The position numbers and the translations under genes were made by a program. A stretch of 64,000 nt of DNA, from assembly GCF_036226365.1 (NCBI RefSeq), contig NZ_CP108462.1, positions 8,352,001 through 8,416,000 of the forward strand, written 5' to 3'. Of the stretch, positions 57,456 through 64,000 are shown piece after piece; position 1 is the first letter of the stretch; each line of letters opens with the position of its first letter. The notes under the pieces are model-generated. The model ran no database searches, was not told the origin of the DNA, and saw only the letters and a program-made list of their open reading frames with translations. The stretch comes from Streptomyces sp. NBC_01262. Lineage in GTDB: Bacteria > Actinomycetota > Actinomycetes > Streptomycetales > Streptomycetaceae.

Positions 57456-57513
57456 GGTGCCAAGGGTAACGAGCGCGTGCGCCGCCGCCGACCACGGCCG
57501 GTAGCCTGGGCCC

Positions 57514-58275
57514 GTGACTGCCTCGGAAGCACCCCCGTCGTTCCGGCTCGCGTACGTCCGGGGGGTGACGCCCAGCAAGTGGGCACGGATCTGGCACGAG
57601 CGGCTTCCCGGGGTCACGCTGATGCTCATCCCGGTGTCCCCCGACGAGGCGGTCGGCCTGCTGCGCGACGGCGCCGTCGACGCGGCGTTCGTACGGCTGC
57701 CGATCGACCGGACGGGCCTGAGCGCGATTCCGCTCTATACGGAGACGACGGTGGTCGTGGTCCCCAAGGACCACATCGTGACGGCGGTCGAGGAGGTCGC
57801 CGCCGCCGATCTGGCCGACGAGATCCTTCTGCATCCCCTCGACGACACCCTCGACTGGGAGCGCCCGCCGGGACGGCCCGCCAACGAGCGCCCCGCCACG
57901 ACCGAGGACGCCGTCGAGCTGGTCGCGGCGGGAGTGGGGCTGCTCGTCGTCCCGCAGTCGCTCGCCCGCCTGCACCACCGCAGGGACCTCACCTACCGGC
58001 CGGTCTCCGACGCCCCCGAGTCGCGCGTCGCGCTGTCCTGGCCGGAGGACGCGACGACCGAGTTGGTGGAGGAGTTCATCGGCATCGTGCGCGGGCGGAC
58101 CGTCAACAGCACCCGTGGCCGCCCCCCGACGCCGCCCCAGCCGAAGGAGAAGCGCCCCGCGGCCGGCAAGCCGGCCGCCGGGCGGAGCTCCCGGACCGGC
58201 TCAGGGGGCTCCGGCCGGTCCGGGGGCTCCAAGGGCGGCAAGGGCAAGGGCGGCAAGCCCCGCCGCCGGTCGTAG
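57514..58275 (+). CDS. LysR substrate-binding domain protein without helix-turn-helix
   Basis: A 253-residue protein consisting of the effector-binding periplasmic-binding-protein fold of LysR regulators: FRLAYVRGVTPSKWARIW, LLRDGAVDAAFVRLP, VVVVPKDHIVTAVEEVA and VAAGVGLLVVPQSLARLHH. The N-terminal DNA-binding domain is absent, although the frame starts cleanly at a GTG. After about residue 195 there is a low-complexity basic tail of Lys, Gly, Ser and Arg (to GGKPRRRS) that could bind nucleic acid. Function unknown. Confidence 0.87.
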   Translation: MTASEAPPSFRLAYVRGVTPSKWARIWHERLPGVTLMLIPVSPDEAVGLLRDGAVDAAFVRLPIDRTGLSAIPLYTETTVVVVPKDHIVTAVEEVAAADLADEILLHPLDDTLDWERPPGRPANERPATTEDAVELVAAGVGLLVVPQSLARLHHRRDLTYRPVSDAPESRVALSWPEDATTELVEEFIGIVRGRTVNSTRGRPPTPPQPKEKRPAAGKPAAGRSSRTGSGGSGRSGGSKGGKGKGGKPRRRS

Positions 58276-58299
58276 CCCTGTAGCCCTGTAGCCAGGCCT

Positions 58300-59508
58300 T
58301 CAGCCGGCCAGCGGGTGGCCGGGGGCGAGGGCGGCCGCGATGCGTTCGGCCACGGTCTGGGCGGTGTTGCCTTCGGGGGTGTGGTGGCCCTTGGTAGTGG
58401 CGACGGCGATGGACAGCCGCTCGGCCGGGAGGTAGGCCTGGATGGCGGCGTACCCGGAGAACGACGGGTTCGTCAGGATCCAGCCGTTGACGACGAGCAC
58501 GCCGAGTCCGAAGTGACGGGCCTCGGTGTTCTTCAGGCAGACCGTGGCCGGGCAGCCCGCCGTCCCGCCGCCCAGTCCCACCGTCCCCGGGTCGAGCTGG
58601 GTACGGAAGGAGCGGCGCGAGAGCAGCTCGCCGGTGCCGATGGCCTGGGCCGACCGGGCCAGGTCGCAGATGTCGCTGGTGAGGACGGCGCCGGGAGTGG
58701 TGGTCCAGGAGGGGTTCCAGTAGGTGGATTCCTCGTAGTGGCCGCGTTCGGACGTGAACGCGTGCAGGACGGGCGCCGGAATCGCCGGTGTGAAGCTGTT
58801 GCTGGTCTCGCGCAGTCCGAGGGGGCTCATGACGCGCTCCTCCAGCAGCCGGTCGAGCCGCATGCCGGTGATCTTCTCCAGGGCGGCGCCGAGGATCTGG
58901 AAGTTCGCGTGGGAGTAGCTCCAGTCGGTGCCCGGCGCGTACCAGAGCGGGTGGGCGGTGGAGATCCCGATGACCTCCTTCGCGGTCCAGTGGCGGAAGG
59001 GCGCGGCTTCGAGCGCGGTGAGGAACTTCGGGTCGGTGACGTAGTCGTGGAGGCCCGAGGTGCTGCTGCCGAGCATGCGCAGGGTGATCCGGTCGGCGTG
59101 CGGCAGCTTCGGCAGCCAGCGCGATACCGGGTCGTCGAGCCGGACCTTGCCCTCCTCGGCGAGCTGGAGCAGGACGATGGCCACTGAGCCGGAGCGGAAG
59201 TGCATGTCGGGCTCCGCGGGCACCCCGGTCATGGACTCCCCGAGGGCGCGGGTCGCCACCACCCGGCTGCCGGAGTTCACCCGCAGGATCACCGAGTTCA
59301 GGTCGAGCTCCCGCTTGGCCTGCCGCGCGATGTCGACGATCCGGCGGGCCTGGGCCTGGGCGGCCTGGCCCCGCACCGGCTCCGGGGAGTTGACACAGCC
59401 GTGCGCCCCGCCGGAGCCGCCGGCGGCCGGGACGGCGGCGGCGCCGGTCGGCAGGACGGCGGCGATCAGGGCGGCGGCACAGAGCAGCACTGTACGAGTA
59501 CGGGTCAT
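58300..59508 (-). CDS. Secreted beta-lactamase-family serine hydrolase lacking the SxxK lysine
   Basis: A 402-residue exported protein with a signal peptide (about 1-30) and the beta-lactamase/D,D-peptidase class C fold. At the active site the usual GSVTK....ATVVLQL reads GSVAIVLLQL: five residues that include the catalytic Lys of SxxK are missing, leaving Ser108 alone. The Tyr motif (YSHANFQILG) and ITLRMLGSSTSGLHDY are present. It is otherwise full length and in frame, so it may be inactive or a binding protein. The ATG starts at 59508. Confidence 0.9.
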   Translation of the reverse strand: MTRTRTVLLCAAALIAAVLPTGAAAVPAAGGSGGAHGCVNSPEPVRGQAAQAQARRIVDIARQAKRELDLNSVILRVNSGSRVVATRALGESMTGVPAEPDMHFRSGSVAIVLLQLAEEGKVRLDDPVSRWLPKLPHADRITLRMLGSSTSGLHDYVTDPKFLTALEAAPFRHWTAKEVIGISTAHPLWYAPGTDWSYSHANFQILGAALEKITGMRLDRLLEERVMSPLGLRETSNSFTPAIPAPVLHAFTSERGHYEESTYWNPSWTTTPGAVLTSDICDLARSAQAIGTGELLSRRSFRTQLDPGTVGLGGGTAGCPATVCLKNTEARHFGLGVLVVNGWILTNPSFSGYAAIQAYLPAERLSIAVATTKGHHTPEGNTAQTVAERIAAALAPGHPLAG

Positions 59509-59599
59509 GCTGCACTATGTATGGATCAACCTGCGCAAACACGGCATAACACTCGCTCGCGGTGCGGTGTTTCCGCTGGAGGGAGTACGCCCGCACTCC

Positions 59600-60472
59600 C
59601 TACGCGGCGGGGCGCCCGAGTTCGGCCAGGGCGTCGAGACGGGTGGGTGTCCAGCCGAGCTCGCGGCGCGCGCGGGCGCCGCTGAACTGCTGGTCGAGGG
59701 CGAACGCCTCGGCGATCGGGCCCATTTGCCGCACGGCCTCGTCGAGGGTCAGCGAGTCGGTCCTGCCCGGACATCCGGCGGCGCGGCTGAGCGCCTGGGT
59801 GATGTCCGCCAGCGGAAGGTTCTGGCCGCTCACCCCGGCGTAGACGGAACCGGCCGGGGCGTTCAGGGCCAGGACGTACAGCTCGGCGATGTCGTCCACA
59901 TGGACCAGCGCCCAGTGGTTGGAGCCGTCCCCGATACAGGGCACGGCGCCCGCGGTGCGCCCCGGCTCGACGAAGAAGGCCTGCGCCAGTCCGCCGGAGC
60001 GGCCGTAGACCAGTCCTGGCATCACCACCACCGGGCGGCCTCCGGTGCCGGACCGGGCGAGCACCCGCTTCTCGTTCTCCAGCCGCCAGGCGGTGATGCG
60101 CGGCGGGCTCAGCGGGGCGTCCTCGTCGACGACCCCGTCGGTGTCGCCGTACACCCACACCCCGCCCGTGTGCACATAGGGGCCGGTCCCCACGCCGTCC
60201 TGCAGCGCCTGCGCCGCCGCGCGGTCGACGTCCGCGGTGCCCTCGGCGTAGTCCACCCCGAGGTGGATGACCCCGTCGGCCCGGCCGGCCGCCTCGCGGA
60301 GGACATCGGTGTCGGTGAGCGCCCCCGTGACCGGGGTGGCGCCGAGGTCCGTCACGGTGCGCGCCGCGTGCTCGCTGCGGGCGAGTGCCGTCACGGCGAT
60401 GCCGTGCGCGGTCAGTGCCCGGATGGTCGCGCGGCCGATGTAGCCGGAGCCGCCTGTGATGAAGATCTGCAT
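59600..60472 (-). CDS. NAD-dependent epimerase/dehydratase family protein (extended SDR)
   Basis: A 290-residue protein. The Rossmann motif is ITGGSGYIGRATIRAL at the N-terminus; an atypical active-site helix follows HTGGVWVYGD. In the place of YxxxK stands ITAWRLENEKRVL, so the catalytic Tyr appears to be absent and this may be an atypical SDR (NmrA-like or reductase). The ATG at 60472 begins the Rossmann strand; upstream residues to 60529 are not family-like. A LysR gene on the same strand lies 120 bp upstream. Confidence 0.87.
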   Translation of the reverse strand: MQIFITGGSGYIGRATIRALTAHGIAVTALARSEHAARTVTDLGATPVTGALTDTDVLREAAGRADGVIHLGVDYAEGTADVDRAAAQALQDGVGTGPYVHTGGVWVYGDTDGVVDEDAPLSPPRITAWRLENEKRVLARSGTGGRPVVVMPGLVYGRSGGLAQAFFVEPGRTAGAVPCIGDGSNHWALVHVDDIAELYVLALNAPAGSVYAGVSGQNLPLADITQALSRAAGCPGRTDSLTLDEAVRQMGPIAEAFALDQQFSGARARRELGWTPTRLDALAELGRPAA

Positions 60473-60592
60473 CGCTCTCACGGTCCTTGTCGGTGGAGGA
60501 GCGACGGGGGAATTCCGCCGCGCCTCCACCCTGGGACCGTGCTGCGCCCGGCGTCCAAGACCTCTTCTGTCAGCGGTGATGCCCTCGGGACA

Positions 60593-61465
60593 TCAGTGCT
60601 GGGCAGCGGCGATGTCGGCGAACTCCGGGAGCAGCGGGGAGCGGCGGCCGGCGCTCCAGGCGAGGCAGACCTCGCCCGGGCCGATGTCGTCGATGGGTAC
60701 ATGCGCGACGTCGGTATGGGTGTAGTAGGCCGCGGTGGACAGCGGAAGGACGAGGACGCCCCCGGACGTCGCGACGTGCTCCAGCTTCTCCTCGACGGTG
60801 GCGAACGAGGGCGGCGGCCCGGCCTCCTCGCCGCCGGCCCGCTCGGGCAGGTCGCGCCACTCGGGGACGGCGTCGGGGTCCTGCAGCAGCCGCTCGGGCG
60901 CCAGGTCCGCGATGACGATGGACTCCTTGCCCGCCAGCCGGTGGTCCGCCGGCACCACGGCGACCCGGGGCTCCCGGAAGAGCGGGCGCAGCTCCAGGCC
61001 GCGATGGTCCACGGGCAGCCGTACGAAACTCACGTCGAGAAGGCCCTCGTGCACCCCCTGGACCTGGTCGCCCCAGGACGTGCGCACCACCTTCACGCTC
61101 AGCCCGGGATGCCTGGCGGAGAAGGCGCGCACCGCCCCGGTCACGGTGATCCCGGGCATGAAGCCGACCGTGAACGCCGCCGATCCGTGGGCGGCCTGTT
61201 CGACCCGACGGTGCAGCGCCTGCGCTCCGGCCAGCAGGGGGCGCGCGTCCTCCAGCAGCTGACGGCCGGCGGCCGTCAGCTCGGTGGTCTGCCTGTTCCT
61301 GGTGAACAGCTGCGCGCGCAGTTCCTGCTCCAGGGCGAGGATCTGCCGGGACAGCACCGGTTGCGTGATGTGCAGCCGCTCGGCGGCCCGGCCGAAGTGC
61401 AACTCCTCGGCCACGGCCACGAAGTAGCGAATCTTGCGCAGATCGACATCCACGACCTCTCCCAC
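60593..61465 (-). CDS. LysR family transcriptional regulator
   Basis: A LysR protein of about 286-290 residues. The winged HTH is LRKIRYFVAVAEELHFGRAAERL...QPVLSRQILALEQELRAQLF; the effector domain has FMPGITVTGAVRAFSARHPGL, LDVSFVRLPVD and VAVVPADHRLAG. The start could be GTG 61465 or GTG 61453; the latter is preceded by GGGAGAGG and fits the usual N-terminus (MDLRKIRYF). It is on the same strand as the SDR gene and probably controls it. It is divergent from argC. Confidence 0.92.
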   Translation of the reverse strand: MGEVVDVDLRKIRYFVAVAEELHFGRAAERLHITQPVLSRQILALEQELRAQLFTRNRQTTELTAAGRQLLEDARPLLAGAQALHRRVEQAAHGSAAFTVGFMPGITVTGAVRAFSARHPGLSVKVVRTSWGDQVQGVHEGLLDVSFVRLPVDHRGLELRPLFREPRVAVVPADHRLAGKESIVIADLAPERLLQDPDAVPEWRDLPERAGGEEAGPPPSFATVEEKLEHVATSGGVLVLPLSTAAYYTHTDVAHVPIDDIGPGEVCLAWSAGRRSPLLPEFADIAAAQH

Positions 61466-61541
61466 CGTGTAGCCGCGGAGTCCCAGGGTAGTTCCTCCGG
61501 GCGGTGCCGCCGGAGGAGAGCGGGTCGCGGCACGCCGGATC

Positions 61542-61571
61542 TTTGCATAAAGCTTCCGAGCACCGTATAGT
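61542..61571 (+). promoter_or_regulatory. argC promoter with overlapping ARG-box-like sequence
   Basis: TTTGCA (61542-61547), an 18-bp spacer and TATAGT (61566-61571) form a good vegetative promoter. TTTGCATAAAG resembles half of an ArgR (ARG) box and overlaps the -35, so arginine repression is likely. Confidence 0.65.
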
Positions 61572-61597
61572 CATGCCATCGGGTTCTGGAGGATGAC

Positions 61598-62626
61598 ATG
61601 GTGTTGCGGGCAGCGGTGGCGGGAGCGAGCGGATACGCGGGCGGAGAGATCCTGCGTCTGCTGCTGAGCCACCCGGAGATCGAGATCGGCGCACTCACGG
61701 CCAACTCCAACGCCGGTCAGCGCCTCGGGGGACTCCAGCCGCACCTGCTGCCGCTGGCGGGCCGGGTGCTGGAGGCGACCACCACCGAGGCGCTCTCGGG
61801 CCATGACGTGGTCTTCCTGGCGCTGCCGCACGGGCAGTCGGCCGCCGTGGCCGAGCAGCTCGGCGACACTGCGCTGATCGTGGACTGCGGGGCCGACTTC
61901 CGGCTGAAGGACGCCGCCGACTGGGAGGCCTTCTACGGCTCCCCGCACGCCGGCACCTGGCCGTACGGGCTCCCCGAACTGCCGGGCGCCCGCGCCGCGC
62001 TGGAGGGGTCCAAGCGCATCGCGGTGCCCGGCTGCTATCCGACGGCGGTCTCGCTCGCGCTGTTCCCGGCGTACGCGGCGGGGCTGGCGGAGCCGGAGGC
62101 GGTCGTGGTGGCGGCGTCCGGGACGTCGGGCGCGGGCAAGGCCGCCAAGACGCACCTGCTCGGCAGCGAGGTCATGGGCAGCATGAGCCCGTACGGCGTG
62201 GGCGGCGGGCACCGGCACACGCCCGAGATGATCCAGAACCTGTCGGCGGCGGCGGGGGAGCGGGTCACCGTGTCCTTCACACCGACGCTGGCCCCGATGT
62301 CGCGCGGCATCCTCGCCACCTGCAGCGCCAAGGCGAAGCCGGGCGTGACGGCGGAGAGCGTACGGGCGGCGTACGAGAAGGCGCTGGCCGACGAGCCGTT
62401 CACGCATCTGCTGCCCGAGGGGCAGTGGCCCGCCACGGCGGCGGTGTACGGCTCGAACGCGGCGCTGATCCAGGTCGCCTACGACGAGGCGGCCGGGCGG
62501 ATCATCGTGATCAGCGCGATCGACAACCTCACCAAGGGCACGGCCGGCGGCGCGATCCAGAGCATGAACATCGCCCTCGGGCTCCCCGAGGAGCTGGGGC
62601 TGAGCACCAGCGGGGTGGCGCCGTGA
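61598..62626 (+). CDS. argC: N-acetyl-gamma-glutamyl-phosphate reductase
   Basis: Third enzyme of arginine biosynthesis, 342 residues. The NADP-binding Rossmann motif is AVAGASGYAGGEILRLL, the active-site cysteine is Cys146 in VPGCYPTAV, and the catalytic His is likely in GGGHRHTPEM. The C-terminus has NLTKGTAGGAIQSMN, diagnostic for the family. The ATG at 61598 has GGAGGA directly upstream. It is the first gene of the arg operon, followed by a small ORF and argJ. Confidence 0.97.
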   Translation: MVLRAAVAGASGYAGGEILRLLLSHPEIEIGALTANSNAGQRLGGLQPHLLPLAGRVLEATTTEALSGHDVVFLALPHGQSAAVAEQLGDTALIVDCGADFRLKDAADWEAFYGSPHAGTWPYGLPELPGARAALEGSKRIAVPGCYPTAVSLALFPAYAAGLAEPEAVVVAASGTSGAGKAAKTHLLGSEVMGSMSPYGVGGGHRHTPEMIQNLSAAAGERVTVSFTPTLAPMSRGILATCSAKAKPGVTAESVRAAYEKALADEPFTHLLPEGQWPATAAVYGSNAALIQVAYDEAAGRIIVISAIDNLTKGTAGGAIQSMNIALGLPEELGLSTSGVAP

Positions 62627-62781
62627 GCGGGCTGCGGCTGGTCCCGCCGCCGAGGCCGGGGTCGGGGCCCAGGTCCCGGCCACGGCTGAGCGCGCGGCGG
62701 GCGATCGCCACGCTTCTGGTCAGGGCCACGCCCTGCGACATCCCCAACGCAGCGAAGAGGAAGAAGGAGACACGCGCGTGA
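62623..62781 (+). CDS. Possible small ORF between argC and argJ (52 codons)
   Basis: An open frame of 52 codons starts with GTG overlapping the argC stop (GTGA at 62623) and ends with TGA overlapping the argJ start (GTGA at 62778), so it is coupled on both sides. The product would be basic and Pro/Arg-rich, ending AAKRKKETRA; I do not recognise it. It may be a real small protein or only a spacer introduced by an insertion, since in many Streptomyces argC and argJ abut. Confidence 0.35.
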   Translation: MSGLRLVPPPRPGSGPRSRPRLSARRAIATLLVRATPCDIPNAAKRKKETRA

Positions 62782-63929
62782 GCGTCACCGCAGCCAAGGG
62801 ATTCACGGCGGCAGGAATCGCCGCCGGGATCAAAGAGAACGGCAACCCGGACCTGGCCCTCGTGGTCAACAACGGGCCGCGCCTGGCCGCCGCCGGTGTC
62901 TTCACCTCCAACCGCGTCAAGGCCGCACCGGTCGTGTGGTCCGAGCAGGTCGTCAAGGGCGGCGTCGTGAGCGCGGTCGTCCTCAACTCCGGCGGCGCCA
63001 ACGCCTGCACCGGCCCGCTGGGCTTCCAGGACACCCACGCCACGGCCGAGAGGACGGCCGAGGCCACTGGGGGCAGCGCGAGCGAGGTCGCGGTGGCGTC
63101 GACCGGGCTGATCGGCATCCGGCTCCCGATGGACAAGCTGCTGCCGGGAATCGACAAGGCCGCCACCGAACTCTCCCCGTACGGCGGTGAGAAGGCCGCC
63201 ATCGCCATCAAGACCACCGACTCCGTCCACAAGACCGCCGTCGCCGAGGGCGCGGGCTGGACCGTCGGCGGCATGGCCAAGGGCGCGGGCATGCTCGCCC
63301 CCGGCCTGGCCACCATGCTGGTCGTCCTCACCACCGACGCCGACCTGGACGCGGCCACCCTGGACAAGGCGCTGCGCGCCGCGACCCGTACGACCTTCGA
63401 CCGGGCGGACTCCGACGGCTGCATGTCGACCAACGACACCGTGCTGCTGCTCGCCTCCGGCGCGTCCGAGGTCACCCCCGCCTACGACGACTTCGCCGCC
63501 GCCGTCGAGAAGGTCTGCGCCGACCTGGCCCGCCAGCTCATCGGCGACGCCGAAGGCGCGTCCAAGGACATCAGGATCGAGGTGGTGGGCGCGGCGAGCG
63601 AGGACGACGCGGTCGAGGTCGGCCGTTCCATCGCCCGCAACAACCTCCTCAAGTGCGCCCTGCACGGCGAGGACCCCAACTGGGGCCGGGTGCTGTCCGC
63701 GATCGGCACGACCGCCGCGGCCTTCGAGCCCGACCGGCTGAACGTGGCCATCAACGGGGTGTGGGTCTGCAAGAACGGCTCGGTCGGCGAGGACCGCGAC
63801 CTGGTCGACATGCGCTACCGCGAGGTGCACATCACCGCCGACCTGGCGGCGGGCACGGACACCGCCACCATCTGGACCAACGACCTGACGGCGGAGTACG
63901 TCCACGAGAACAGCGCGTACTCGTCATGA
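62778..63929 (+). CDS. argJ: Bifunctional glutamate N-acetyltransferase/amino-acid acetyltransferase
   Basis: A 383-residue ornithine acetyltransferase that recycles the acetyl group from acetylornithine to glutamate. The self-cleavage site is Ala-Thr179 within GMLAPGLATMLV; Thr179 becomes the N-terminal nucleophile of the beta chain. Oxyanion residues lie in ASTGLIG, and SGGANACTGP is a family hallmark near the N-terminus. The GTG at 62778 has AGGAG 9 bases upstream. The stop overlaps the argB start (ATGA). Confidence 0.97.
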   Translation: MSVTAAKGFTAAGIAAGIKENGNPDLALVVNNGPRLAAAGVFTSNRVKAAPVVWSEQVVKGGVVSAVVLNSGGANACTGPLGFQDTHATAERTAEATGGSASEVAVASTGLIGIRLPMDKLLPGIDKAATELSPYGGEKAAIAIKTTDSVHKTAVAEGAGWTVGGMAKGAGMLAPGLATMLVVLTTDADLDAATLDKALRAATRTTFDRADSDGCMSTNDTVLLLASGASEVTPAYDDFAAAVEKVCADLARQLIGDAEGASKDIRIEVVGAASEDDAVEVGRSIARNNLLKCALHGEDPNWGRVLSAIGTTAAAFEPDRLNVAINGVWVCKNGSVGEDRDLVDMRYREVHITADLAAGTDTATIWTNDLTAEYVHENSAYSS

Positions 63930-64000
63930 GCACTACGCGCAAGCACACCGCCCTGCCCAAGGCCGAGATCCTCATCGAAGCGCTGCCCTGGCTCACCCGC
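63926..64000 (+). CDS. argB: Acetylglutamate kinase, 5' end (truncated by window)
   Basis: Only the first 25 codons are present. The ATG overlaps the argJ stop as ATGA, and the N-terminus KHTALPKAEILIEALPWLTR is that of actinobacterial ArgB. Operon order argC-argJ-argB supports it. Confidence 0.9.
   Translation, partial: MSTTRKHTALPKAEILIEALPWLTR

Overview
The window looks like chromosomal DNA from a Streptomyces or a very close actinomycete. G+C is above 70 %, GTG and TTG starts are common, and many operon junctions are ATGA, GTGA or TTGA overlaps. The gene complement is typical of the genus: an aromatic type II ketosynthase pair, mycosin, DrrAB-type ABC exporter, LAL regulator, monomeric isocitrate dehydrogenase, infC-rpmI-rplT followed by pheST, and argCJB. 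Regulatory boxes match known Streptomyces sites (a CebR box, a DmdR/IdeR iron box). No phage, CRISPR array, rRNA or ordinary tRNA was found.

Layout. 1-3744: the end of a HelY-type helicase gene, then a convergent, orphan KS-alpha/chain-length-factor pair. 4066-14322: a nitrogen-assimilation block. Four translationally coupled genes (two DUF1989 proteins, a biotin carboxylase of the urea/guanidine family, allophanate hydrolase) face a divergent TetR gene, with an APC permease gene nearby. Near-identical operators precede the four-gene operon and the permease, so I infer one TetR regulon, probably for guanidine (or urea) use. Between them lies a deletion scar joining two truncated genes (12594-12615). 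14537-17206: PadR regulator and drug-export ABC pair. 17280-19131: iron-regulated siderophore-interacting protein and a 5'-3' exonuclease. 19165-21038: two tRNA-like, Y-RNA-like RNAs directly upstream of a bacterial Ro60 (TROVE) gene; this is the most interesting part of the window. 22132-26483: a polyamine/gamma-glutamyl catabolic set (glutamine-synthetase-like ligase, aldehyde dehydrogenase, SDR, gamma-Glu-GABA hydrolase).

26467-33793: mixed housekeeping and secretion genes, including mycosin and a class A beta-lactamase-like protein. 34039-41581: infC with an attenuator-like leader and an apparent ATC start, then rpmI, rplT, an rRNA/tRNA methyltransferase, an orphan histidine kinase and pheST. 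41750-44877: a small degenerate ATPase-like protein coupled to a LAL regulator whose Walker A lysine is arginine. 44890-50405: 3-hydroxybutyryl-CoA dehydrogenase, then a secreted GH74 xyloglucanase and a divergent Tat-exported GH10-like protein, with a perfect CebR box between the last two. 50405-50577 is a MITE-like palindromic element. 50602-61465 holds small metabolic and regulatory genes and the monomeric isocitrate dehydrogenase. 61542-64000 is the start of the arginine operon, argC - small ORF - argJ - argB (cut by the window end).

A dispersed repeat with the core AGCCCGTCCGGCGTTTGA occurs six times. One copy is translated as a 52-residue tail on the carboxylase, and another supplies the last codons of a pseudogene. 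Several proteins carry lesions in key residues (a beta-lactamase-family hydrolase lacking the SxxK lysine, the LAL Walker A). All functional statements are from reading the sequence; no database search was run.
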